Source of the DNA: Allium sativum
Taxonomy: Eukaryota; Streptophyta; Magnoliopsida; Asparagales; Amaryllidaceae
Direction of reading: 5' to 3'
Assembly (NCBI GenBank): GCA_030737875.1
Contig: CM060922.1
Coordinates: forward strand, 302,985,456 to 303,049,455
Length of the DNA: 64,000 bases
Numbering within the stretch: position 1 is the stretch's first letter; every line of letters starts with the position of its first letter. Below, one piece after another: positions 11,646-23,319 of this stretch. Below the pieces are notes generated by a model that was not told where the DNA came from, did no database searches, and was given only the letters and a program-made list of their open reading frames with translations. Position numbers and translations under genes: made by a program.

Positions 11646-14600
11646 TGTTATAATATGAATTGCAGTGACAAAATGAAAGGAGAGAATGTTTTTATATTTA
11701 TGAAATCAGAATGCAGCAAACATTTTTCTCTCTAATAATTTAATACATAGGTGTAGAGAGTATTTATACACTTATTTACAGTTTGGGCCCAAAGCCCATT
11801 TATTTAATGCATACAAACACCCGTAGCCTTCCACTTGCACTTTTCATACTAAGTCAATGAACATAGTAAGCTACTTCACTTTTTCTCTTAACTGTCCCTC
11901 TTAATTCTAGGGTTAGGGTTTCCAACCCCTGATTGTTACGAAGAAAAAAATGGCGCTTTTGCTGATGCAGCTTCGTCTTCCCTTCTCTTCTCATTGTAGG
12001 ATCAATATTAACCATTGAGGGGGGGGGGTGAATAGGGTTTAACAGTAATCAAAACAATCACAGAGTAATGAAAAAATTGCAGTAAAAGAAAATCATACCA
12101 GAGATACCCAGCTTCAGCAATTTGTGCCTACTGCTGCCATTCTAAGATTTTTACTAGGAGTTACAAACAGATCCCGCTTACAATCCTATGTAAACTCGCA
12201 ACGCCTGCTCCTGTCCTAACCCTGAGCTCAAAATCCTAGACTGGCCTGTGTACCCTAGACCAGATTTTCCCAGACTACAGACCAGTAATCTGTAAACCCT
12301 AGTTTTATTTGAAACTAGAAAAACAAGAATTGAAGTTAGAAAGGTAAAACAAAAATACAATAAAAACAAGCCCTTTAATAAAAACCCCCTTTGTATCTTT
12401 TATTATAAATCGGCCATCCCCTTTTTCTTTTATTTTCCAAGCCAAAAAGAAATTGGCAGCTAGGGTTTCTCTGAATCTTCTAGGGCTTCTTCAAAAATTG
12501 AATCACCATGGCTCGATGTCCCTTCAGTAAATTGATTCTGCCTTCGAGCTCAACTCGGAATTGTTCTCTGCTTTGATCGAACGCTGTAAGCTTTCTGATT
12601 TAACTGTAGGGTTTGAATTGATTTCGAATGAGTTGGATAAAATTGTCGATGAGGAAAAGTGTGTTTATATAGGGGTTTCAAAAAATCTAACCCTCTGATT
12701 TCACATCATGACTTGCCCGATTTTGATTGAGGAATATTCGGATCGAATTTTCCCCCTGAAATTTAGTTGTCCAATTTGAGAATTGATTTTGAAAGCTTTT
12801 TAGTTTATTTCAGCAGTAGTTTTTTCTGGCAATTTGAATTTCGAAAACAAGCTACGAATTTTGACACTAATTCTTTCCTCATATGCTTCTGATTGAATTT
12901 GCTTTCCAGTTTTGAAAAACAATTAGCTCGCCGAGTTTAATTCTGCCTAGTCACCATAGCAAAAATGATTGAATCCAATCTTTATTTTCCCACGTTTGAT
13001 TGAAAAATTCTGGAAAGAAAGGAATTTGAATTTTAAGGCATTAAACATTTTCCATAAAATGATTTGTTACACTGTTTTATGGTATGAACACAATATTCAC
13101 TTGTCCCTTGTTTATTTCTGTGCTTGATTGAGAAAAAAAAAACTGGAAAGAATTAATTCGATTTTAAAAACTGCATTACTCTTTCCTAAATTGTCACATT
13201 TACATGATTCAACCTGTCTCATATTACATGTCACCTCCACTTGTTTCAGTTGCTTGACCACCTTAGCTTGGCTTGAGCAAGTACACACTAACTTGTAATT
13301 TAAAGCTGTTCATGAATGTTTGCACCTATGATCCATCCAGTTCTTCACATGTATGTATTCCAATTTTGTTTTGCAACTAGTTTTGCTATATCAAAGTGGC
13401 TCGACCATTTTTATTTTAACTATCTTGTGTTGTGTCCATTTTGAAATCTTGGCTTGATCCATTTTGCTAATTAGTGAATCGTGAATAGTTGCACACTTGC
13501 CTTGAATTTTTGTGTACAATTCTGTAAACAAAAATAACACCATTTGTTGCATGTGCTTGTGCACTAACCTGCATCATTACTGTGCATTGATGTGACCATG
13601 TGTGTATCCATATGGTTGACTTATTTCATGTACACATGTACATTGCTGTGACCATGTTATCATTACTACGCATGTATGTATGCTTTGCCCCCTTTGTTGT
13701 TTTGGATTGGATAGATTACTTCACCCTTGAACATGCTACTGTGCATGACCAACCAATTCTTCCTTGATCTTGATCACATGTATAACTACACCAAGCTTCA
13801 TGAATCTGCTGTGTTTATTTATGCTGATCTGCCATGTAAAAATTTAGTTGATATTTGCTTGATCTCTCATGTAATTCATACTGAGCTGAAGTAATCCATG
13901 CTGTCGTGGCCATTTTGACACTTTGTCCAACCAGTTTTAACTTGAGTTGATTTGTCAATGTTTGTCACACATTTTTGCCTGATCTTGCATGCTAACATTA
14001 CTTTTGCTGATCTGAAATTTTGCATTTCCATTTCTCTTTTGATTTTTCTTTGACCTGTCTTGTATATGTAACAATGTAATATACATCAGCAGACTAATCG
14101 TACTGTGTTGGGGTTGGTCAGAATCAGCTGAGGTTGATGCTGGTTCTGATCAGCAAACCAGTATGGTTATGTTGAGGCTGATCAAGTCAGAAAGATGATG
14201 AGAAAAACACACAGAAAATCTGAGACAAATAAAAGATTATAAAATAGAATTTTATTTGTTCAGTATTTATTTTTAGTTCCAGTCTACTGTGTGTATTTCT
14301 TTTCTATGACAGGTTTCAGGATGATGCAATAGTAGCAGAGCATAGTGCTGGGACAGTAAGAGTGTGTAGAGAAATGTAATCAAGAGTGAGAGGAGATGTG
14401 TATGAGAGAGATATGAAAAAAAAACATTTGTATTTATATTTTGTATAGCAGAGAGTTCCAAAGAAAAAATGTACTGTTTGGATTATGAAATAAAAATGTA
14501 ATTTTCTGAATAATAACTGCTTGTATAGAATTTCAGTTTCTATATAGAAGCACTATTATACAAAAAATATTTTTACTTCAGTATGATATGAAAGACAGTA

Positions 14601-14870
14601 CACTTTTAAACACATTAATAAAATATGTTTGTTATCATCAAACAAAAAATCATAGGTTAAACACTCATGAGCGATTGAAACCAAACCTCAAAGCGATGAG
14701 CTTTACTTCTTCTCTAAAGAGATATAAGGTTGGATTTATACGATTGAGGCTTTGAATTGATGATTAGTGGCAGATCTGAGTGTAATAATGTAAGTAAGGC
14801 GTATATTTTCCAGCTAAGGGGATGCAGATGAGGATTTGAAGGAATCACGACTTTGAATTTTCAACTCTTC
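11646..14870 (-). other. Non-coding block, probably the 3' end and LTR of Copia element F
   Basis: No coding domain is found. The left end reads TGTTATAATATG, which on the minus strand is an LTR-like CATATTATAACA terminus. The minus-strand promoter at 11755-11800 fits a minus-strand LTR. A G-run at about 12008-12016 followed by tgaataggg, and promoter-like words near 12400 and 12670, suggest further repeat pieces. The right boundary of the LTR and its partner copy were not found, so this is tentative. Confidence 0.35.
11755..11800 (-). promoter_or_regulatory. Probable LTR promoter: GTATAAATAC with TGGGCC and TGGGCT motifs
   Basis: On the minus strand GTATAAATAC lies at 11768-11759. Directly upstream are the palindromic TGGGCCCA (11784-11791) and the reverse of TGGGCT (11793-11798). 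A TAGGGTTAGGGTT stretch lies farther upstream at about 11908-11922. The arrangement is that of a compact plant promoter and is assigned to the LTR of Copia element F by position. Confidence 0.4.
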
Positions 14871-15555
14871 TCATAATCTAATGAAATTATTTGCTAATAG
14901 TGCCTTAGTAAGGATATCAACTCTTTGATGGTAAGAGGACACATTATTTACTTGCAATATTCCCTCTCTGACTTGTTCACGAACAAAGTGAATGTCTTTT
15001 TCCATATGTTTTGTTATGGCATGCTGTAATGGGTTTGCTGACACGTATTGTATATAAAACTTTGATTGGCGCACCTGATAGTTGCCTATGTATTTGAGTT
15101 TAGTTGTAGCTCTTTAAGGATTGACTGTAGCCATATAATCTCTGTTATTGCACTTGCAATGCTCCTACGCTCAGTTTTAACACTTGACTTTGATATGGTT
15201 AATTGCTTATTAGAGCTCCGTGAGATTAAATTGTAACCAATGTTGATGCAGTATCCAGTGATAGATTTTCTATCATTTGAATTTGCTGCCCAGTCCGAGT
15301 CTGATATCCGGTGATGTTTAGATCCTTGCTTCCTTTCAGAGTATGTCCACAGTTTATAGTCCCTCTCAAGTATCTTAGGATTCTTTTTACAGCTCTCTAG
15401 TGCTCATCTTTGGGTTCCTATAAAAATTTCGACACTTTATTAACATTGAAAGCAAAGTCTAACCTGGTTATGGTTGCATATTGAGGTGCACCCATAACTC
15501 TTCTATATTTTTTAATATTATTAATGGCTTCTCCCTTGTATTTAGAATAATGTTA
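14871..15555 (-). pseudogene. Copia pol remnant: end of RT and RNase H (element F)
   Basis: The minus strand reads YRRVMGAPQYATITRLDFAF (about 15510), RAVKRILRYLRGT (about 15400), SDWAANSNDRKSITGYC (about 15300), SRSSNKQLTISKSS (about 15200), then IQYVSANPLQHAITKHMEKD (about 15050) and FVREQVREG..DILTKAL to 14880. These are the standard C-terminal landmarks of Ty1/Copia RNase H. Stops and a frameshift are present. The upstream part of pol is missing because element D is inserted at 15578. Confidence 0.9.
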
Positions 15556-16105
15556 GCTTGATATCACAGGTGTTGGTTGCAATGACCCATATTTTATGTA
15601 ACACCTCGTAAAATTCATAAGTATAATTAATAAATTAAATAATTAAAAATAAGTAATTAAATCATATGGCTGGAAAATGAGATTTTGCAGCTTTAGGAAT
15701 TTGGCTACGAAATTCTTTTATTTGGATTCATGATGAAATTCTAAATTGTTTTCATACATAATATGTTGAAAAAGGCAAACGCACGAAGAAGTTATGAACA
15801 GTTGAATTTGGGTAATGTACGCAGAAAGTGTGTGTATATATATATATAATTATGTGAATATTATATATACTGTCCAAATAATAATTTAAAATAAAAAGAT
15901 GGAAATTCAAATTTGAAATTTGAGATAAGATTTAGGGGACAACGTATATTGAATATATGGAAAACAATGAAGCAAATTAAGAATGTAATAAATAAAACTA
16001 ACAACTCAGCAAACGAACCAAATTGGGCATTCCACATTGAAGGAGGTCGACCCCCCAAGGGGTGTCTATCAACCGATGGCCGACCACTAGGGGTCGACCC
16101 CCCAA

Positions 16106-16228
16106 CAATTGGAATAGCCCAATGAGGCTATGTGATTAGGGTTTTCTAAGAGGTTATGTTTATATGGATGATTCAGATTAATTTTTATAAATCTAACGGA
16201 TTTTGCTCACACGAGCAAGTATAAATAA
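16106..16228 (+). promoter_or_regulatory. LTR B promoter: TGGGCT motif, telo-box-like TAGGGTT and TATA box
   Basis: AGCCCA (reverse of TGGGCT) at 16106-16111 and gattagggtttt near 16135 lie upstream of GTATAAATAACC (TATA at 16220-16227). The 3' LTR copy keeps the TATA and TAGGGTTT but has lost the TGGGCT motif. Confidence 0.5.
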
Positions 16229-17394
16229 CCCCTCAAACTCCACACTAGAAATCCTAATTATTCTAAACATATGCCACCATGTTGCTGAATTATATAGAAA
16301 AATAAAGAGAAAAAGGGTGAAGGTTGCTTCTACTTCTTTACTTCCATTATATATCTCTTTATTTCAATCTATCTAAGTTTAGGAGTTTGGAATTTAGCAT
16401 AAACAATATATATAAGAATCTAATTATATGTTTCTTATGTGTATATTATTAGGAGATCAATCAGCGCTCGCTTGAACGTTGAGAACTTTCGCAGTAAATT
16501 TTACCATATCTCCACTTAATTTGTGAGTGGAATCTAGTTTTGCTTAAAGGCATATTCATATTATTAATAGTTTTCCATATGAATTATTAGGCCTATGAAG
16601 AATTGGTTATATGATAATATAACATGAAAAATTCCCAAATCTTCTACTTTGTAATCACGTAGGAAATTGTCATGTTGAATTGTTTTTGTGGAATTGTGGT
16701 TTTTGTATTGAATTAAAGGTAAATATGAGTGTTGTATTATTATTTATATTTCATGCAATTTGCCGTTATTATCATATAATTTCAGCCTAAAGGTTTGGAT
16801 TTGAATTGTTTCATAGTTGAATTGGGTTTGGATCCTAATTTGGGTGTAAACGCATTCATAAATTGGAATAAGTCAAATGTGAAAAATTTTGGGTGTATAA
16901 CACCACAAAAGGGTGGATTAGGTGAAGTATAGATTGTAAACATATGTGTGTGAATGTATGAAATACTCTACTTTTAATTTAATATTGAAACCATCTCTAC
17001 ATGCCTATGATACAAGTTATAATTGTTATGTACATATATGTTTTCCATTCACTGCTATTTGCTATATGTTCATTATGCCATCATATTTATGTTGTAGTAG
17101 TAAGATATGGAAAAATTAACTTGTATGCCTTAATTTGGATAAGTGACAATTGGTATCCCATTAGAACATTTCCCAGTTTGTTACGTTAATAAGGCGCTTT
17201 TATTATATTACTTATTTAAACGTAATCAATGTAATTAACGTTGTATTAGCGTAATAAATGCGATTAGGTTAGAGTTTGAATTTGAAATTTCCCCTTTACA
17301 AATATACATTTATATTTATTTGCATGTGTGTGCGTATTTATAGAGTGACTTAAATATATATAAATAAATGACACATAGATATGAGGTTAATTGT

Positions 17395-17582
17395 CATTTA
17401 TGGTAGAAGCCTGCCCGGAACCGACCGGCATATCCGCTAACCACAAGTAGGCCCAACTAATTTAAGATGTCTAGCTGCCATAGGCCATTCATAAACCTAG
17501 TACACTAGACACAAGGTTAAACCGACTTGTAGTGGAAGCCTGCCTGGAACCGACCGGCATATCCAGCATCTACAAGTATATG
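17395..17582 (+). repeat. Duplicated hairpin unit in LTR B
   Basis: The words gaagcctgcc, ggaaccgaccggcatatcc occur twice, at about 17407 and 17536. Each copy is flanked by arms that pair. In the second copy ACTTGTAG (from 17528) pairs with CTACAAGT; the first copy, best seen in the 3' LTR at about 34010-34060, has TTGTGGT pairing with ACCACAA. The stem has changed on both sides (G-C to A-T) while the interior is conserved. Confidence 0.65.
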
Positions 17583-18765
17583 GTTTAATGTGAGAGGTCT
17601 AGTGTGAATATATATATAACTATATATATATAAGTTGATGTGTGAAAACAAATAGGCCTACTACGCCTTAAGAAGGTCTTAGGTGGCTGACTCAACTTTT
17701 TATCTAATTTGGGTCTTAAGTGGTTAGGACTAGGATCCCTCTGAAGGTTTATTCCTTGGAGAGGAACCAAAGTCATGTGACCCACCCTTTTTAGTATTAT
17801 GGTAAGTCTTTGGGTCATCCTTCTTTAAAAGTGGTTAGGCATAAAACGTTTAACGGAGTTGGGTAGTTCACGGGAATGTCCACTTCCTCTAGAAGCTTGT
17901 AAGGTCTCAATTAGGGATAGATTGGTAATTGAAGGAAATGAGGCCATTGCATGCTCACCAACTGTCTAAGGGAAATCCTAAGCGACATAGGTGTCCTACC
18001 GGTTAGTATTAGTTAAGTAGTAACATTCGCAATACTACTTCTCATATTACAAATGAGAGAATAGACTTAAGAACGTTAATGTACTAGGATGGGGTTCTTA
18101 AAGGGCTAGGGGTTCACCTCTGGGTTATAAGAGATTGTAAGAATCCACCTTTAATAGGGTCATAAGTGACCGAGAATTCCACCTCGTTGGGTCTTTATCC
18201 TAAAAATACTAATGGGCGATTGACTTGAATATTCCCCGTTGGTTAGAAATTTGGTGTTTGTTGTGTGTTGCGTAAACTTACCTTGACATATGTAATTTTC
18301 TAAAAATATAGGGTATGGACATTAAGTAACACTATATTTCAGTCACACAGAACTTTATGTTCTGATCCCCTCTCCTTAACATCAAAATAGGTCAGTAGAT
18401 GGGGTAAAGCCATGTATGAAGTCATGATTGAAGACGACGGAGATGATGAAGTTATTAGGATATTATTAGCTATTATTGCTTTGCTTCTTTTGGAATGTTA
18501 TGAAAATGAACTATTTGATGTACCTATTGAATAATTGTAACAATGACTATGTATTTCTGAGATTTTTGAACTATGGTACATCTTATTTGAATATTATATT
18601 TTCTACTTCCGCTGTGTGAGATTTCCATTTGAAGTATATGTTTTTTTATTATCCGGTGCAAATGTTATCCTCAGAGGAACCAACGACCCGTTTAGAATGG
18701 CTCTAAGTTTCGATGGGCCTTTTCTGGGTCGACATTTAGGCCTATTTCGGGTAGGTTGTTACATT

Positions 18766-18782
18766 TGGTATCAGAGCATAGG
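18766..18782 (+). promoter_or_regulatory. Primer binding site of element B (initiator tRNA-Met type)
   Basis: TGGTATCAGAGC begins two bases after the LTR end. It is the complement of the 3' end of plant initiator tRNA-Met, the usual primer of chromoviruses and many Copia elements. Confidence 0.93.
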
Positions 18783-18996
18783 TTACCCGATTATAAGAGA
18801 AATATACGTATGAGAGGCGTATTTGCGATTTGAAATGATTTTTCAAACTATATATATGTATATATATATAATATGTTTACCCCAATAAGCATACGCTTTT
18901 ATTCGAGGCACCTTTATTGTTTCTTCCCTTTTCATCTTGAATACTATCTCAGGAGAATCTACTAAGGGATTCTTCCTTTTCTTTTCAGATAGTAGA

Positions 18997-19934
18997 ATGA
19001 CTGAAAATCCTAATGAGTAGGGCAACCGGGCAAGACCCCGCTACTTGCCAGTATGGTTCCAACAGTACCTCCGTACTGTGGAGCAGGTCTCTATTGCTAA
19101 TCCTGCCCCGGTGGCTCCCGCAACTCCTTCCACTGATGTGGCCTTTGATTTTTCTCTCTTTTGTAAGGTCTTTATGAATTTTGGAGGGAAACCGTTTTAT
19201 GGAAAGGAAGGCTTTGCTAATGCCCAATATTTGGTTATGGACAGTGAAAGAATCTTTGAGGCTATTGCCTGGACCAATGAAGTAAAAAGAAGGATAGTGC
19301 CCTGGCATTTAAAGGATGAATACCTAGAATGGTGTAACTTAATATCAATGGAGAGCGAGGGTCGGGTCTTCACATGGGCTGAATCCAAGACCTGTTTTGA
19401 AGCGAAATTTTTGCCAAGGGTGGAAATGACTATTCAGCTAGAGAAATTCATCCACCTCAAGCAAGGAAGCTTGAGTCTGCAAGATTACGTATCCAAATTC
19501 ACTGAGTTATGTAAGTTTGGTAGAGGATTGTAGACACCCCCAAGAATAAAGCCCTTAGGTTTGTGGAAGGACTGAACTCCCCGTTGAAGGAAACCTTATT
19601 ATCCCAAGTAGCATTTGGGGAAACATTTTATACTTTAGTGGAGACAGCTACCCTTTGCATGGCTGAAAGCTCCAAGAAGGATAAGGAGGGTGAGAAAGGA
19701 GAAAGCTCCAATAGAAACAAGAAGAAGGAATGGTGGAAAAACAAGGAGAAGGGGAAGAACTTCAAAAAGGACGCAAAGACTTGTGCGAGGTGCAACCGCA
19801 AGGGCCATGTGTCTAAAGAATGTATAACCTCATTGGCAAAGAAGGATTTCACGGGAAAATGTTACAACTCCCACGAAGAAGGACGCATGTCCAAAGACTG
19901 CCCAAAGCTGCCAAAAGTGGCCAGAACTATGTAA
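18997..19934 (+). pseudogene. gag of element B
   Basis: The likely ATG is at 18997, but codon 8 is already TAG. Downstream the frame reads NFGGKPFYGKEGFANAQYLV and SERIFEAIAWTNEVKRRIV, typical of chromovirus capsid regions, then FIHLKQGSLSLQDYVSKFTE. A frameshift and stop follow near 19533. The nucleocapsid begins in a new frame with a lysine-rich stretch and a good CCHC knuckle (CARCNRKGHVSKEC, about 19780-19825). A second knuckle has lost a Cys and the His (CYNSHEEGRMSKDC). Confidence 0.88.
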
Positions 19935-19963
19935 TTCAAGCAACCCCAATTCAAATCCGACCC

Positions 19964-22900
19964 CCAAGAGACCAAGGGCAGCCTACATAATTCCATTTTA
20001 GGAAATTCAGCATACACCTTGTTTGATTCTGGAGCAACCCGTTCTTTTATCTCCAAGTGATTAGTAAATCTGTTGAATCTTTCGATATCTATCTCGGATA
20101 GTCCGATAGTGGTGGCCAACCCTATTGGAGGATCTAAATATCTTGAGCTGTTGTGTAAAGACCTAGTATTGGAGGTCGACAATGTCGAGTTCCATTGCGA
20201 AGCATATGCATTGGATTTTATTGGGTATGACCTTATCTTAGGTATGGATTGGCTATAGTTTTATGGTGCGGTCCTATATTGTGATAAGAGACCCGTTCGT
20301 CTTAGGAGCCGATGAGGACGCAACCTAAATATTCTTTGTAATGTTAGAAACAAGGACAAAGCCTTTTTATATTCCTTGTCTGCTAGTTCTAAAGGACCAT
20401 CTTCAGTCCTATAGTTTGTAAGTTCTTGGACGTTTTTGAGGAAATTACGGGGCTTCCGGCCCATAGAGAAATCTCCTTTCGCATTGACCTAGAGAAGGAC
20501 GCTAGGCCCGTAGCACTGCCCTTGAGCCATATAGCGCCCAAGGAAAGAAGGGAGTTAGATAAGCATATTTCAGAGTTGTTGAAAAATGATTTATTTGTCA
20601 AAGTACCTCAGATTGGGGTGCACCTGTAGTATTTCCCACCAAAGCAAATGAATCTTTGAGACTTTGTGTGGACTATAGAGAACTTAATAAATTGACCAAA
20701 AATAACAGGTACCCTTTACCAAGAATCGATGACCTTTTTGACCACTTGGGAGGAGCCCGAGTATTTTCCCAACTAGACCTTGGTACTGGATTTCACCAAT
20801 TGAGAATTGTGGAGGACAATAAGGACAAAACTGCATTAAGGACACCAGAAGGATTGTTCCAATGGTAAGTTATTCCCTTCGGATCAATGAATGCACCCTC
20901 TTTCTTTGTAGACCTCACGAGTAGAGTGTTTAGGGGCATTCTAAATAAAACTGTGGTAGTCTTCGCAGATGATATCCTTATATTTTCGAAAGATCGTGAA
21001 GAGCATGAAAAAACACTTGAGACAAGTGTTAGGGATATTAAGAAAGAACCAACTGAAAGTAAAATTCTCGAAGTGCCATTTCTGGAGGGAAAAGTGAAAT
21101 TTTTAGGACACATTGTGTCGAGTAAAGGCTTGGCCATAGATCCCACGAAGATCGAGGAAATCAAGGAATAAAGGATACATCGAAATTCTACATAGGTAAG
21201 AAGTTTCCTTGGATTGGTCGGGTAATATAGGAAATTCATCAAAGACTTCGCAAAGATTGCTACTCCATTAACCCAATTAACGAAAAAGAACTTGGTGTTC
21301 ATCTGGAGTAATAAAAGTGATATATCCTTTAAGAAATTAAAGGAAGCATTAACTAGCGCACAGTCCTAATTATACCCGACGGTTCAAAATCATACATTGT
21401 TTACATTGATGCATGTGGGGAGCAGTCCTTATGCAAGAAGGAAGAGTAGTTGCCTATGCTAGTAGACAACTCAAGGATCCAGAGAAAAGATATCCAGTGC
21501 ATGACCTTGAGTTAGCCATAGTAGTGTTCGCCCTTAAGATGTGGATGCATTATCTCTTTGGAGAGAAGTTTGAATTGTTTACCGACCATAAATCCCATAA
21601 GTATTTATTCTCTCAACGTGACTTGAACTTGAGACAACAAAGATGGATGGAATATATTGCCTCATTTGAATTTACGATCTAGTATACCCCAGGCAAGGGG
21701 AATGTTGTGGTGGATGTTTTAAGTAGAAAACATGCGACATTATATGCGACGATAGAATGGAAACAATTAGAGTTCCTCGCTAATTTTAATTTGCAACCCC
21801 CACATGCCATTTCCAATAGTTTTATTAGGGCTATGGTAATTAGACCTACCCTAAGAGAAAGAATCCAAAGTGCACAAAACAACGATAGAGTGTTAAAAGG
21901 CATAAAGGAGAAAGTGGTAAAGACAGAGACCTTTCCTCATTCGGTTAGGTATTCGATCCATGATGATGGGAGTTTACTTTAGGACGGACGACTTTACGTC
22001 CCTAAGGATAAAGGGTTGAGGAAAGAAATTCTAGAGGAGTGCCATAGGTCGAAATTGACCATACACCCCAGTGGATATAAAATGTACAAGGATATGAAGA
22101 GGAATCTCCATTGGGAAGGAATGAAGAGAGACGAAGCCGAGTTCGTGGCCAAATGTTTGACATGCCAAAAAGTCAAGGCGGAGCAAGGAGAGCCCGAAGG
22201 ATTGTTGTTACCTTTAGAGATCCCTACCTGGAAGTGGGAGCATATTTCCATGGACTTTATAGATGGACTTCCTAGAAGCCAAAAAGGGAATGATGCCATT
22301 TGGGTTGTGGTAGATCATTTAACCAAAAACACCCATTTCAAACCAGTCAAGAAGACAAGGATTGCAGCCTCGCTAGCCCAACTATATGTCAAAGAGATAG
22401 TCAGACTCCATCGTATTCCATCAAGTATCGTGAGTAATAAAGATCCTCTATCCACAAGCAAATTTTGGAGAAGCCTACAAACAACATTGGGGACGACCCT
22501 TAAGTTAAGCACAGCTTACCATCCGCAGACCGACGGACAGACAGAGAGAGTAAACAGAATCTTAGAAGACTTTCTCAAAGCTTGTATTATCAACTTTGAT
22601 GGAGTTCACATATAATGATTGTTTTTAAACGACTATTGGTGTGGCCCCTTCCGAAGCACTATACGGGAGGCCATGCAAATTGCCACCTTATTGGTGGGAA
22701 ACTACCGACAAGGCTATACTCAGACCAGACTTCGTCCGTGAATCCATGGAGAATATATCTTTGATTAGGAATAGAATTAAGGCAGCCTAAGGCCGTCAAA
22801 AATCGTATGCTGATAAGCAAAGGAGGGAAATAGAATTTAATTTTTGAGACTTGGTATTCATGAAAGTATCCCCTCTCAAGAAGACTGTTCGGGTTGGAAA

Positions 22901-23276
22901 GACTGAGAAGTTGGCTCCCAGATTTATTGGGCCTTTTAGAGTCATCGAGAAGATAGGATCTTTGGCTTGTCGAGTGGATCTCCCAGAGTGCCTATCGGGA
23001 ATCCATAATGTTTTTCATGTATCTCATCTAAGGAAATACTTTCATGATTCTGCTATCAGAATCGCGCTTGATGAAACTGGGGACATAGAGAAACTTGAGT
23101 TGGAGTCCAGGGTTCCCAGTGCAACTGCAAGAATTATGGAGGACAGAATCAAGAGACTCCACAACAAAACCATTCGCCTCATCCGAGCACAATGGGGAAT
23201 GAACCTGCGGAAAGCACATGGGAGACTGAGGATAAGATGAGAAAGACTCACTTAGAGCTTTTCACAGGTAATTTTT
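19964..23276 (+). pseudogene. pol of element B: protease, RT, RNase H, integrase, chromodomain
   Basis: Domains appear in the Ty3/Gypsy order. Protease has LFDSGATRSFIS (about 20018) and LILGMDWL (about 20232). RT has LCVDYRELNKLTK (20660) and VFADDILIFSK (about 20960; the usual YIDD is FADD). RNase H spans about 21410-21680. The integrase zinc finger ends with CLTCQKVK (about 22155), and the catalytic core has MDFIDGLP (22250), SNKDPLSTSKFW and QTDGQTERVNR. The tail holds FHVSHLRKYF and a degenerate chromodomain ending STWETEDKMRKTHLELF in a shifted frame. There are many stops, so it is not functional. Element C is inserted just after pol. Confidence 0.93.
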
Positions 23277-23319
23277 CCCTCAAATTTCCGTTTATGGATG
23301 CGTCGTGATTGCTAGATTG

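Larger units (their letters stand above)
15597..18763 (+). repeat. 5' LTR of element B
   Basis: It starts TGTAACACCTCG and ends GGTTGTTACA. It contains a GGTCGACC-rich island (16041-16106), a TATA box GTATAAATA (16219-16227) preceded by AGCCCA (16106-16111) and ATTAGGGTTTT (about 16135), and a duplicated hairpin unit at 17395-17580. An AT microsatellite at about 17610-17635 is replaced by a GT tract in the 3' LTR. Confidence 0.93.

Noticed and set aside
12000..12060. G-run at 12008 with tgaataggg as a polypurine tract and LTR start on the plus strand
   Set aside because: It resembles such a junction, but no matching LTR, primer site or coding region in that orientation was found, so it is only mentioned in the block description.
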